NCBI RefSeq assembly: GCF_017347585.1
Contig: NZ_AP024480.1
Coordinates: 952,001 to 1,016,000, forward strand
DNA from: Caldicellulosiruptor diazotrophicus
GTDB lineage: Bacteria > Bacillota > Thermoanaerobacteria > Caldicellulosiruptorales > Caldicellulosiruptoraceae
Direction: 5' to 3'
Length of the DNA: 64,000 nucleotides
Shown here: positions 29,401 to 38,205 of the stretch, in pieces
How the letters are laid out: each line of letters begins with the position of its first letter
Position numbering within the stretch: position 1 is the first letter of the stretch
The notes under the pieces: model-generated
The model's database searches: none
What the model was told of the DNA's origin: nothing
The model's input: the letters and a program-made list of their open reading frames with translations, nothing else
Made by a program: the position numbers and the translations under genes

Positions 29401-29880
29401 ATGTGTGAGTTATATTATGATCCAGACCGTGATGAAATATATTCATACTGTGTTAACTGTGGCCGTAAAATTCATGAGGAAGATGTGCCTTATTGTGAAG
29501 ATTGCAGAAATTTAATAGAAGACTCCGATAATAATGAATATGGTTTAGAATTAGCAGGGATATTCGTATGTAGTGAAGATTGCCTTCAAGGAAATTTAAT
29601 AGAAGTTGATGGGGAAAGTTATTGTGAGCATCTTTATGCACAGTTAGATTTAGTAGAATGTTTTGAATGCAAAAAGATGACTAAAAGAGATGAAAACAGG
29701 AAAGACCGCAAAGGCAACTATTATTGCTACAGTTGTTCTAAAGAAAAATTAGAACGTTGTTGGTGGTGCATGAAATTAGACCGAAAAGAAAACATGTTCA
29801 TAGGTCCTAAACGTCCTGATTCAGCTTATTATTGTTCAGAGTGTTTTAACACTCGTTTTGGCAGAAAATCGGACACATAA
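29401..29880 (+). CDS. Cys-rich multi-zinc-ribbon protein in the defence block
   Basis: A 159-residue acidic protein with five to six CxxC-type pairs: YCVNCGRKI, YCEDCRN, FVCSEDC, ECFECKK, YCYSCSKE, RCWWCMK and YCSECFN. These should form several zinc ribbons or a treble-clef array. No catalytic motif is visible. It sits between the methylase and the PLD-SNF2 helicase on the same strand, so it may be an accessory of the system or an inserted cargo gene. GGAGGATAGG lies about 15 bases upstream of ATG 29401, a long spacing; no better in-frame start exists. I do not recognise the family. Confidence 0.75.
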   Translation: MCELYYDPDRDEIYSYCVNCGRKIHEEDVPYCEDCRNLIEDSDNNEYGLELAGIFVCSEDCLQGNLIEVDGESYCEHLYAQLDLVECFECKKMTKRDENRKDRKGNYYCYSCSKEKLERCWWCMKLDRKENMFIGPKRPDSAYYCSECFNTRFGRKSDT

Positions 29881-29976
29881 AATACAAACAAATAAAGTAA
29901 AGATGCGGTTTTGATTATAACTTCATTAGAAAATGAACTTTAAATATAAAGAAGCGAGGGGGATTTGTCAAATTAG

Positions 29977-32640
29977 ATGCTTCAAAGATATTCATCGCGA
30001 AAAGTTAATATTTCAGAAGAGTTTTTAAATAGATATCTCAAAAACGCAAAAAGCTATGACAGACTTGCCGGGTATTTTAGCTCGTCAATATTGGAAATAG
30101 CAGGCGAGGCAATAGAAAGCGTTCAGGGTATTATAAGGGTTATATGCAACTCTGAAGTTGAAAAAAAGGATGTTGAGGTTGCGAAGCTTGCAAAACAAAA
30201 AATGGTTCGTGAATGGTTCAAATCAAATCCTGAGAAAAAGGCACAGCAGTTTCCAGATAGATTCAAAAAGCTGTATGAGCTTTTAAAAAGCAGAAAAATG
30301 ATAGTCAAAGTTGTACCAAACGACTTTTATGGGCTTGTCCATGCCAAGGCAGGGGTGATTTCCCTGTCTGATGGTAAAAAGATTGCTTTTGTTGGAAGTG
30401 TAAACGAAACAAAACCTGCATGGAAAGACAATTATGAAATTCTCTGGGCAGATGACTCAATCGAGAGCGTTGAATGGGTTCAAGAAGAATTTGAATATTT
30501 CTGGCAAAGTCCATATGCATGTGATCTGAGCGAACTTGTAATAGAAAACATAGGAAGACTTAGCAGGGGCAGGATAATTACCATTGAAGAGTGGCAAAAA
30601 GACCCTGACCCTGCCTCTGCTGTCATTGAATCTCCTGTATACAGAGATGGTTTTGGACTTTGGAATCATCAGAAATACTTTGTTAAAATGGTGTTTGACG
30701 AGCATTTAGAAGGTGGTGCAAGATACATATTGGCAGACGATGTTGGACTTGGCAAGACTGCTCAGCTTGGAATGATTGCTCAGTTAACGGCACTCTATGG
30801 GGACAAACCTGTTTTGATAATTGTTCCTAAGACGCTTTTGTGGCAGTGGCAGGATGAACTCAAAACCATGTTCGATATACCATCTGCTGTATGGGATGGA
30901 CGAAAGTGGATTGTGGAGACAGGTCAAGAGGTGAAACCTCAGTCAAATGGAATACCGCCAATTTTGCAGTGTCCGAGAAGGATAGGTATAATATCTCATG
31001 GACTTATAACATCAGGTTCTGATCTTGTAAAACCTCTTTTGGATATTGAATATGAATGCATCATTGTTGATGAGGCACACCGGGCAAGACGCCAAAATCT
31101 TAGCAAGCCTTCAGAAAGACCCGAACCAAACAATCTTATGAAGTTTTTGTTGCAATTGTCGCAAAAAACAAAAACAATGATTTTGGCAACGGCAACACCT
31201 ATCCAGCTTCATCCCATTGAAGGCTGGGATTTGCTAAGTATTCTTGCAAGAGGTTCTAAAAAAGTTTTGGGAAGTGAATTCAGTCTCTGGCAGACAAGAC
31301 CACTTGATGCGATAGAACTTGTGCGAGGAACAAGACAAATAATTAGCAAAGCTGAATACTGGGGATGGATTAGAAATCCATTGCCGCATTCGAAAGAAAA
31401 TACTTACACAATAGGGAAACTTAGAAATTCGCTTGGCATGGAAAACAATGAGTATGTGCTTTTAACCGAGTATGATAGTCTTACACCTTATCAAAAAGAA
31501 CTTCTGAATGAGATTATTGCGGAAGATTATATGCAAAAATACAATCCTTTCATAAGACATATTGTCAAAAGAAAGAGGTCGACCCTGGAAAACACCATTG
31601 ACCCGGAAACGAACCAACCTTACCTCAAGAAAATTGACATTGAACTTTTTGGTGAGGATGACAGCAGTGCACTGATTTTAACTCCTCCACTTAAAGCAGC
31701 TTATGAATATGCAGAAGAATTCACAAATCTGCTTAAAAAGAGATCAGGTGCAAAAGGCTTTTACAAGACTCTTCTTTTACGAAGAATGGGTTCATCTTTT
31801 CAGGCAGGGTTGAATACAGCTAAAGTAATTTATGAAAAACAAGAAATTGATGCTGACGATTTTGATGAGGATGATGTTGAAGAATTTGTTGATAAGGTTA
31901 AGATAAACAGAGACGAACTTTATTGTTTGGAGAGAATTATAGAACTTCTTGAGTACAATAAACAAAATGACCCAAAATTATCAAAAATAATTCAGATACT
32001 CAAGGACTTAAACTGGCTTGAAAGGGGTTGTATTATTTTCTCTGAATACTACGATACTGCTTTGACTGTTGCTTCAGCCCTTTCTGAATTCTTTACGGAG
32101 GAGCTAATAGGATTTTATGCAGGTGGCAATAAATCTGGAGTATTCAAAGGTGGCAGTTTTTCAAGTATTGATCGTGATGAAATAAAAGAGCTTGTATTGG
32201 ACAGAAAGATAAGGCTCATGATTGGAACAGATGCCGCTGCAGAAGGTTTGAACTTGCAAACACTTGGCACTCTTATAAATGTTGACCTTCCATGGAATCC
32301 AATAAGACTTGAGCAGCGCCAGGGAAGAATAAGAAGAATAGGTCAGCAATTTGATAAGGTTTATGTGTATAACTTAAGATACAAAGATTCTATTGAAGAT
32401 AGAATTCATGCAGTTCTGTCTGGCAGAATAAAACTCACCTATGATATGATTGGCTCACTTCCAGAGATTATAAAAGATGAGTGGATGGAAATTGTCAAAA
32501 CAGTTGAAGTTTTAAATTCCGAGCATCCATTTGATATAAAATATAAAGAACATGTCGAAAAAGTCGACTGGGAAAGCTGCAAAAAGGTTTTGGACAATGA
32601 GCAAAGAAAAGAGTGGCTGATGAGGGGGTGGAGTAATTGA
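29977..32640 (+). CDS. PLD-like nuclease fused to SNF2-family helicase
   Basis: An 887-residue protein. Residues about 5-190 form a phospholipase-D-like domain with one HKD-like motif, VHAKAGVISLSDGKKIAFVG. The SNF2/SF2 engine follows: ADDVGLGKTAQLGMIAQL (motif I, about 253), IIVDEAHRARRQN (motif II), ILATATPIQLHP (motif III), GTDAAAEGLNLQ (motif V) and RLEQRQGRIRRIGQ (motif VI, about 785). It probably translocates on DNA and cuts or scans it with the PLD domain, as the helicase of the DUF499/DUF1156 defence block. Its stop overlaps the next gene's start. Confidence 0.9.
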   Translation: MLQRYSSRKVNISEEFLNRYLKNAKSYDRLAGYFSSSILEIAGEAIESVQGIIRVICNSEVEKKDVEVAKLAKQKMVREWFKSNPEKKAQQFPDRFKKLYELLKSRKMIVKVVPNDFYGLVHAKAGVISLSDGKKIAFVGSVNETKPAWKDNYEILWADDSIESVEWVQEEFEYFWQSPYACDLSELVIENIGRLSRGRIITIEEWQKDPDPASAVIESPVYRDGFGLWNHQKYFVKMVFDEHLEGGARYILADDVGLGKTAQLGMIAQLTALYGDKPVLIIVPKTLLWQWQDELKTMFDIPSAVWDGRKWIVETGQEVKPQSNGIPPILQCPRRIGIISHGLITSGSDLVKPLLDIEYECIIVDEAHRARRQNLSKPSERPEPNNLMKFLLQLSQKTKTMILATATPIQLHPIEGWDLLSILARGSKKVLGSEFSLWQTRPLDAIELVRGTRQIISKAEYWGWIRNPLPHSKENTYTIGKLRNSLGMENNEYVLLTEYDSLTPYQKELLNEIIAEDYMQKYNPFIRHIVKRKRSTLENTIDPETNQPYLKKIDIELFGEDDSSALILTPPLKAAYEYAEEFTNLLKKRSGAKGFYKTLLLRRMGSSFQAGLNTAKVIYEKQEIDADDFDEDDVEEFVDKVKINRDELYCLERIIELLEYNKQNDPKLSKIIQILKDLNWLERGCIIFSEYYDTALTVASALSEFFTEELIGFYAGGNKSGVFKGGSFSSIDRDEIKELVLDRKIRLMIGTDAAAEGLNLQTLGTLINVDLPWNPIRLEQRQGRIRRIGQQFDKVYVYNLRYKDSIEDRIHAVLSGRIKLTYDMIGSLPEIIKDEWMEIVKTVEVLNSEHPFDIKYKEHVEKVDWESCKKVLDNEQRKEWLMRGWSN

Positions 32641-34388
32641 TGAATCTCCAGCAAGGACAGATGAACTTATTGGACTTAGTTAGAAAGGCTTATAATGGTG
32701 AATGTATGCTACCCGATTTTCAAAGAAATTTTGTTTGGACAAGATATGACATTGAAGAGCTTATAAAATCACTTCTTCAAGGTATGTTTATAGGAACTTT
32801 TTTGATTTTAGAAACAAATCCACAAAGTGTTCCTTTTAAGGTGATTTTTGTAGAAGGGGCAGAGAAAGTAAATCCCCAAATATGTGAGCAACCCAAGATA
32901 TTAATTTTGGATGGACAACAAAGACTTACATCTTTGTTTTACGCTATATATAGTCCTGATATTCCTCTGCGTAATTCTGAAAATCCCTATGCATTTTTTA
33001 TTGATTTAGAAAAACTTGCCGTTGATAATATTAATGAAGCAGTATTTAGCTGGTCAAAAAAATGGAGAGAGTTCAAGGAGATTATTGATGAAAACGGAGA
33101 CTATAATCTTGAAGTTTTAAAAGAGAAAAAAATATTGCCATTGACAGTGTTTAAAGATATTCCTGAGTTCTATAAATTATGGTTTGGAGAGTATAAATTA
33201 TTATTTGAAGACAAGGAAGCGAATAAAATATTTGCTTATATTGATAACATGATAAAATATAACATTTTTACTCTATCGCTTGGTCTATCATATAATGACA
33301 AACCTGATGAAATTGCTGCACTGTTTGAAAAAATCAATAGAAGTGGTGTAAAACTTTCCATTTATGATCTTCTTGTAGCAAGATTTTACAAGTTCATAAG
33401 ACTTCGAGAAAAGTGGGAAGAAGTATTTGAAAATAGTGTTAATATTAAAAAACTTGCAGGAAGAATAGACAATACCACAGTTCCATATTCATTTATTCAA
33501 GCTCTTGCATTAGCGGCCGACAAAAACATCAGTTCACGAGAAATGCTTAGGATAGATAATAACATTCTTTCAGACCAGAGTTGGGCCAAAGTGGTTGATA
33601 TTGCAGAAAACAAGGTATTGCCGTATTTGCTCCAGGTAAATAACTTTGGAATAGTAGATTTTGAAAAGTGGTTGCCATATTATCCTATTGTTACAATGAT
33701 GATTGCATTCTTCTTAAAATTTGATCATCCTGACACAGATAAAATTGAAAAATGGTACTGGAGTGCAGTTTTTTCAGAACGATATTCAGGTTCTACCGAA
33801 ACCACTATGGCAAAAGACTTCAAAGAAGTATGTGCATGGTTTAACAATAATAACTTAATACCTGAGGTTGTGGAAAAATTAAGAAATCAATTAGAGAGTA
33901 ATGTATATACCTTGAAAGAGGTAAGGAGAAAGGGAAGTTCAAAATATATCGGAATTTTCAATCTTTTATTTAAAAACGGAGCAAAAGATTTTTATTATCC
34001 TGAGAACATTGCTTTTAACCAGCTTGATGACCATCATATTTTTCCAGTGAACTTTTTGAAAGCCAAAGGTGTGGAGGTTGATGTTGACTCAATTATGAAC
34101 AGGACATTGATTTTTGAAAATACTAACAGAAGCATATCTCGTCGCAGTCCAGGTGATTACATAAGAAAGATGATTGAAATTCAAAAATCAAAAGGCCTAT
34201 CAGAACAAGAAGCAGAACACAAGGTAAAAGAGATATTAAAGGGTCATTTCATTGATGAAGAAATGTATTTATTGTTAAAAAACACTACTGATAATCTGAC
34301 ACCTTCGGAGATTAAAGTGAACTTTGAAAGATTTATAAATAAACGAGAAAAGCTAATTTTGAATGAGATAAAAAGGCTGATAGGATAA
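32640..34388 (+). CDS. DUF262/DUF1524 (GmrSD-like) nuclease
   Basis: A 582-residue protein. The N-terminal DUF262 (ParB/sulfiredoxin-like NTPase) is marked by LPDFQRNFVWTRYDIEELIK (about 20-40) and ILDGQQRLTSLFYAIY (about 97). The C-terminal HNH-like domain is marked by LDDHHIFPVNFLKAKG and MNRTLIFENTNRSISRR (about 463-505). GmrSD restricts modified phage DNA and BrxU is of this type, so it may restrict modified DNA or be the nuclease of the DUF499/DUF1156 block. ATG 32640 overlaps the upstream stop and follows GGGGGTGGAG; TTG 32637 is the alternative. Confidence 0.88.
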   Translation: MNLQQGQMNLLDLVRKAYNGECMLPDFQRNFVWTRYDIEELIKSLLQGMFIGTFLILETNPQSVPFKVIFVEGAEKVNPQICEQPKILILDGQQRLTSLFYAIYSPDIPLRNSENPYAFFIDLEKLAVDNINEAVFSWSKKWREFKEIIDENGDYNLEVLKEKKILPLTVFKDIPEFYKLWFGEYKLLFEDKEANKIFAYIDNMIKYNIFTLSLGLSYNDKPDEIAALFEKINRSGVKLSIYDLLVARFYKFIRLREKWEEVFENSVNIKKLAGRIDNTTVPYSFIQALALAADKNISSREMLRIDNNILSDQSWAKVVDIAENKVLPYLLQVNNFGIVDFEKWLPYYPIVTMMIAFFLKFDHPDTDKIEKWYWSAVFSERYSGSTETTMAKDFKEVCAWFNNNNLIPEVVEKLRNQLESNVYTLKEVRRKGSSKYIGIFNLLFKNGAKDFYYPENIAFNQLDDHHIFPVNFLKAKGVEVDVDSIMNRTLIFENTNRSISRRSPGDYIRKMIEIQKSKGLSEQEAEHKVKEILKGHFIDEEMYLLLKNTTDNLTPSEIKVNFERFINKREKLILNEIKRLIG

Positions 34389-34410
34389 TATTAAGGTATT
34401 ATCCAAAACA

Positions 34411-34452
34411 AGAAAAGGGCTAAAAAGCAGTTTTTTGCTGCCTTAGCCCTTT
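34411..34452. terminator. Bidirectional terminator at the end of the defence block
   Basis: AAAAGGGCTAA pairs with TTAGCCCTTTT, with an inner AAGCAG / CTGC stem and a T-rich loop. It serves the DUF262 gene and the convergent DUF815 gene and marks the right edge of the island. Confidence 0.88.
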
Positions 34453-35765
34453 TCCATTTTAACCTGTGCCTCATACCAGTCAACAAACTGCTTAGCTGTT
34501 CTTGCTGAGCGGCCGTTGTAGTTCATTTCCCACTGCAGAGCAAGCCTGTGAAGCTTTTCTGTAATCTCAATTCCCTTTTTCTTTGCAATCTCATCAACAA
34601 TTGCAAGGTATTCCTGCTGGGTTGGGGATGGGTATGTGACTACTATTCCAAACCTGTCAGCAAGAGAAAGTTTTTCTTCTAAAGTGTCGTTAAAGTGCAC
34701 TTCATCATCAGAAAGACCATTTCTGTCGCTAAACCTTTCTTTTACCAAGTGTCTTCTGTTTGAGGTTGCATATATAACAACATTTTGAGGCATTGCCTCT
34801 AAAGACCCTTCTAAAATGGCTTTTAGTTTGGTATAATTTTCCTCAATGTCTTCAAAAGACAAATCGTCTACAAAGATTATGAACTTAAGCGGGACATCTC
34901 TTAAGATTCTAATTAGCCTCGGAAAAGTGTAAAGTTGGTCTTTGTACACCTCAACAATTCTCAAACCCATGTGATGAAACTCGTTCAAAAGTGCCTTTAC
35001 AGTTGATGACTTTCCAGTTCCTCTGCTGCCATAAAGCAGGATGTTGTTGACTCTTTGACCATTTAAAAACGCTAAGGTGTTTTCAACAACAATCTTCTTC
35101 TGCCTGTCAATATTTACAAGGCTATCTAATCTTATTGGGTCTAAGTTCTCAATGCCAATTAGCTTCTCGCCATCCCATGAAAAACCTTTGTATTTTGCAA
35201 AGATTCCAAAGCCATTTTGCCTGTGGAATTCTACAAGCTCCTCAATTAAACTGCTCCAGCAAGTTTTTTTCAAAAATTTTTCAATGATGGTTTTTATAGA
35301 GTTATCAATGATGTTGTGCAATATGGTATTTGTGCCTTTGAGCTCTAAAAAACTTTCAGCTAAAAAGTTTGGCAAGACAGCAGATTCTTTTAAATAATCT
35401 TTTATCTCTTTTGCAGAAAAGTTTGATATAAACTCAAGGCAGTCTAAATCATAAGCTGCAGCTTTTTTAAGACTCTCATTTATTGCTATGTTGTTAATAC
35501 TTTTTGCTGCTAATTTTGTAAAAGTATTTTCGCTAAAGAGAATTTTCTTAATAATGTATTCCTTTAAACTACAGCCTTTCCCAGCTTCTAAAAGATTGTA
35601 ATAAACTGTGCTATAAAGATTTACAATTCTTGTAAAATCCTGATTTCCATCGTCGATGTAGCAGATAAGATTGTACAGCTTTTCAAGAACATTATCATGA
35701 ATAAGGTTTCGATAGACTTTTAGGCTTTCAAAACACAGTCTGTAGAGCTTTATTTTCTCATTCAT
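34443..35765 (-). CDS. DUF815 AAA+ ATPase
   Basis: A 440-residue AAA+ protein of the DUF815 family. Walker A is LLYGSRGTGKSSTVKALL (about 243), Walker B is FIIFVDDLSFEDIEENY and sensor 1 is IYATSNRRHLVKERF. The first 200 residues are helical and specific to the family. Clostridia carry it as a single chromosomal gene of unknown role; the arrangement suggests a chaperone-like or DNA-processing ATPase, without direct evidence. It lies outside the defence block, in the opposite orientation. Confidence 0.88.
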   Translation of the reverse strand: MNEKIKLYRLCFESLKVYRNLIHDNVLEKLYNLICYIDDGNQDFTRIVNLYSTVYYNLLEAGKGCSLKEYIIKKILFSENTFTKLAAKSINNIAINESLKKAAAYDLDCLEFISNFSAKEIKDYLKESAVLPNFLAESFLELKGTNTILHNIIDNSIKTIIEKFLKKTCWSSLIEELVEFHRQNGFGIFAKYKGFSWDGEKLIGIENLDPIRLDSLVNIDRQKKIVVENTLAFLNGQRVNNILLYGSRGTGKSSTVKALLNEFHHMGLRIVEVYKDQLYTFPRLIRILRDVPLKFIIFVDDLSFEDIEENYTKLKAILEGSLEAMPQNVVIYATSNRRHLVKERFSDRNGLSDDEVHFNDTLEEKLSLADRFGIVVTYPSPTQQEYLAIVDEIAKKKGIEITEKLHRLALQWEMNYNGRSARTAKQFVDWYEAQVKMEKG

Positions 35766-35902
35766 CGCTGGTATATCTCCTTTATGCCGAAATTAAATCT
35801 TTTGTAATAGAAAGTTTGAATCAACGGTATCCTTTGTCTCTACATTTATTTTAGAACAAGCTAATGTCATTTGAAAAGTTTTCTTTCTGTTAGATTCAAA
35901 AC

Positions 35903-35932
35903 TTGATTAAATTAGCTTGTATCTGGTACAAT
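35903..35932 (+). promoter_or_regulatory. Promoter of the SurA_N-like gene
   Basis: TTGATT (35903-35908) and TACAAT (35927-35932), 18-base spacer. It sits in the 200-base gap divergent from the DUF815 gene. Confidence 0.55.
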
Positions 35933-35966
35933 AAAAAAAGATAGTAAATTAAAGAAGTGAAGAAGG

Positions 35967-36548
35967 TTGAAAGAGAAGAAGATTAGAAGATGCTTTTCTT
36001 TGATAATAATGGTAGTAATAAGTCTGATGGCATTTTCTACAGTCTTCTCAGCAGATATTTGGATAGAGTGTGGCAAGAAGATAAAAAATATACAGCAGTC
36101 AAAAGACAATAGAGTTGTAGCAGTTGTAAACGGTGAAAAGATTTATAAAAAGGATTTAGAGGTTGCGTATGCGTTAGAAGAGGCAAGCTATTTATCTCGA
36201 AAAGAATCTTATCAAAAGCTTTTAAAAAAATACAAGGCAAGCTTTCTAAAGCCACCTGTGCAAAAGACAAAAAAAGATGTTTTAAACAGCATGATAGAAA
36301 ATCTCCTTTTGCTTCAGACTGCTAAAAAAGAAGGGTATATAGTGTCAGAAAAAGAAGCGAAAGACTACTATGAAAAAACAAAGAAGACAATGCAAGACGT
36401 AATAAGTGGAAAAGTTTCAGGTGATATGGAAAGTGTAAAGTTTGCAAATGATGTAATTGAGAAGCTCATCAAAGGATGGGGAATAACAAGAGAGGAGTAT
36501 GACAAAAAGGTTATTGAACAAATAAGAAATTGGTGTAAATCTAAATGA
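35967..36548 (+). CDS. SurA_N-like exported chaperone-type protein, possibly 3'-frameshifted
   Basis: A 193-residue protein with an N-terminal hydrophobic signal (about 8-28, ending FSADIW) and a SurA-N-terminal-like segment VVAVVNGEKIYKKDLEVAYA. TKKDVLNSMIENLLLLQTAKKEGYIVSEKEA follows, as in PpiC/PrsA-type chaperones, but no PPIase domain follows. It probably acts outside the membrane in folding. It stops at NWCKSK; in the +2 frame the sequence continues as GVNLNEVLEKLKNENIVREE to a stop at 36603, which looks like its natural tail. TTG 35967 is the only suitable start. Confidence 0.75.
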   Translation: MKEKKIRRCFSLIIMVVISLMAFSTVFSADIWIECGKKIKNIQQSKDNRVVAVVNGEKIYKKDLEVAYALEEASYLSRKESYQKLLKKYKASFLKPPVQKTKKDVLNSMIENLLLLQTAKKEGYIVSEKEAKDYYEKTKKTMQDVISGKVSGDMESVKFANDVIEKLIKGWGITREEYDKKVIEQIRNWCKSK

Positions 36549-36631
36549 AGTTTTAGAAAAGTTGAAGAATGAAAATATAGTTCGAGAAGAGTGCAAAAGA
36601 TAAATAAACTAATAACAATGACAAGGTTGTT

Positions 36632-36662
36632 GGAGCTGTCCAAGCAGATGAATTGGCAGCTC
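36632..36662 (+). terminator. Hairpin terminator after the SurA_N-like gene
   Basis: GGAGCTGTCCAA pairs with TTGGCAGCTCC (one bulge) around a GCAGATGAA loop, followed by ATTTGTTTTAT. The T tract is imperfect. Confidence 0.65.
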
Positions 36663-36741
36663 CATTTGTTTTATATAGCTAACTTACTTCTTGTTATTTT
36701 TGCTATATTGCATCATAGAGTTCAATCAAAATAAAATTTTC

Positions 36742-36770
36742 TTTACATCACATGACCAAAAAGTCATAAT
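36742..36770 (+). promoter_or_regulatory. Promoter of the TetR gene with one operator inside
   Basis: TTTACA (36742-36747) and CATAAT (36765-36770) with a 17-base spacer. The palindrome ATGACCAAAAAGTCAT (36752-36767) covers the spacer and the -10, so binding would block the promoter. Confidence 0.75.
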
Positions 36771-36788
36771 AATCTTGAGGTGAGATTT

Positions 36789-37424
36789 ATGCCTAAGCAA
36801 ACATTCTTAAACCTTCCAGAGGAGAAAAGAAACCTTATAACAGATACATTAATAAAGCACTTTTCACAAAAACCTTACCATAAGGTTGATATCTCTGATG
36901 TTGCAAGAGAGTGCAACGTTGCAAAAGGGAGTATGTACCAGTATTTTGAAAACAAGAAAGATATGTACTTTTACGCAATAGAAGTTTCTTACCAGAGGTT
37001 TTTGAAACTTCTTGAAAAGCTTGATATGGTACATGTAAATCTATTTGATTACTATGAGAATTCAATAGAGGCTACTTGGGTCGCAATGAAAGATCTCAAG
37101 AGTGAGTACCTGCTTTTGGAAAGAGCGTTTTTTTCACAAGACTCACCCTTTAAAGATGAGATAAATGAGAAATTTTTGAAGCAGTCGAGAGAGTTTTTAG
37201 TAAAAATTATAAAGTACAATCAGCAAAAAGGATATATAAGGGATGATATTGATCCTGTTATAATTTCTATTTTCTTAGAAGGTGCAAGTTTTTATATGAA
37301 AAAATTTGTAATCGAAGAAGCACTAAGCAGAACATCAACAACACTTGATCTTGACATAAGTTATTTTAAAGATGCACTGTCTCAATTTATAAAACTTTTG
37401 AAAGAAGGAATAGGGAAAAAATAA
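36789..37424 (+). CDS. TetR-family repressor of the adjacent ABC exporter
   Basis: A 211-residue TetR regulator. The N-terminal HTH (about 10-55) is DISDVARECNVAKGSMYQYF then ENKKDMYFYAIE. The C-terminal helical domain should bind a ligand. ATG 36789 follows GAGGTGAG; the GTG 3 codons upstream is part of that site. The palindromes upstream of this gene (one) and of the ABC gene (two) share the sequence ATGAC-6-GTCAT, which points to autoregulation and control of the exporter. The inducer is probably an exporter substrate such as an antibiotic or membrane-active compound (inference). Confidence 0.9.
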   Translation: MPKQTFLNLPEEKRNLITDTLIKHFSQKPYHKVDISDVARECNVAKGSMYQYFENKKDMYFYAIEVSYQRFLKLLEKLDMVHVNLFDYYENSIEATWVAMKDLKSEYLLLERAFFSQDSPFKDEINEKFLKQSREFLVKIIKYNQQKGYIRDDIDPVIISIFLEGASFYMKKFVIEEALSRTSTTLDLDISYFKDALSQFIKLLKEGIGKK

Positions 37425-37434
37425 ATTTTATATT

Positions 37435-37450
37435 ATGACTTGACAGTCAT
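37435..37450. promoter_or_regulatory. TetR operator 1 of the ABC exporter, contains the -35
   Basis: ATGACTTGACAGTCAT, a perfect ATGAC-6-GTCAT palindrome whose centre is the -35 hexamer TTGACA (37440-37445). Confidence 0.75.
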
Positions 37451-37466
37451 ATGACCAGTGAGTCAT
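37451..37466. promoter_or_regulatory. TetR operator 2 of the ABC exporter, adjacent to operator 1
   Basis: ATGACCAGTGAGTCAT, directly abutting operator 1. The promoter -10 CATAAT (37464-37469, 18 bases from TTGACA) overlaps its right end. Confidence 0.75.
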
Positions 37467-37506
37467 AATATATTGTACAGGTGAAAAGTAAAGGGGATGA
37501 TTTGAT

Positions 37507-38205
37507 GTGTTTGTGAAGGTTGAGAATCTTTCAAAAGTCTACAGGATGGGCCAAAATACAATCAAGGCGCTCGATGAAGTTAGTTTTGAGCTCGAAAAAG
37601 GAAAAATCTACACTGTGATAGGTCCATCTGGGTCAGGTAAAACCACGCTTTTTAACATCATTGGCGGGCTTGACAGAGCAGATGAAGGCAGAGTTTTTGT
37701 AGATAGCAAAGAGATAACTGCAATGGACCAAAAAAGGCTTTCTGAGTACAGGCGCGACTATGTGGGTTTTGTATTTCAGTTTTTTAACCTCATAAATGGT
37801 CTTACGGTATATGAAAATGTGCTCTCAAGTGCACATCTTAGCAAAAATCCATTGGATGTTGATATGGTATTAAAAATGATGGATGTCTATTCTGAAAAGA
37901 ACAAATTTCCTTTTGAACTGTCTGGCGGACAGCAGCAAAGGGTGGCAATTGCAAGGGCAGTTGTCAAAAACCCTGCATTGATTTTGTGCGATGAGCCAAC
38001 AGGTGCACTTGACTATGACAGCAGCAAACTTGTGTTAAAACTTCTAGAAGATGTAAATAAAAAGTTTGGTACAACCATTTTGATAATTACACACAATCTT
38101 GCAATTTCTAAAATGGCAGATGCTACATTGAGGCTGAGGTCAGGTAGTCTTGTAGAATTTTCGAAAAATCTTCAAAAGATTTCTGCTCAAGAGGTGACAT
38201 GGTGA
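37507..38205 (+). CDS. ABC transporter ATP-binding protein (MacB/LolD type)
   Basis: A 232-residue ATPase of the MacB/LolD/FtsE-like group. Walker A is [12 protein letters not shown], the Q-loop region [20 protein letters not shown], the signature [14 protein letters not shown], Walker [13 protein letters not shown] and the His switch ILIITHN. It energises the FtsX-type permease encoded by the next gene, whose start overlaps by 7 bases. GTG 37507 follows AAGGGGATGA. It is controlled by TetR through two operators. Confidence 0.93.
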   Translation: MFVKVENLSKVYRMGQNTIKALDEVSFELEKGKIYTVIGPSGSGKTTLFNIIGGLDRADEGRVFVDSKEITAMDQKRLSEYRRDYVGFVFQFFNLINGLTVYENVLSSAHLSKNPLDVDMVLKMMDVYSEKNKFPFELSGGQQQRVAIARAVVKNPALILCDEPTGALDYDSSKLVLKLLEDVNKKFGTTILIITHNLAISKMADATLRLRSGSLVEFSKNLQKISAQEVTW

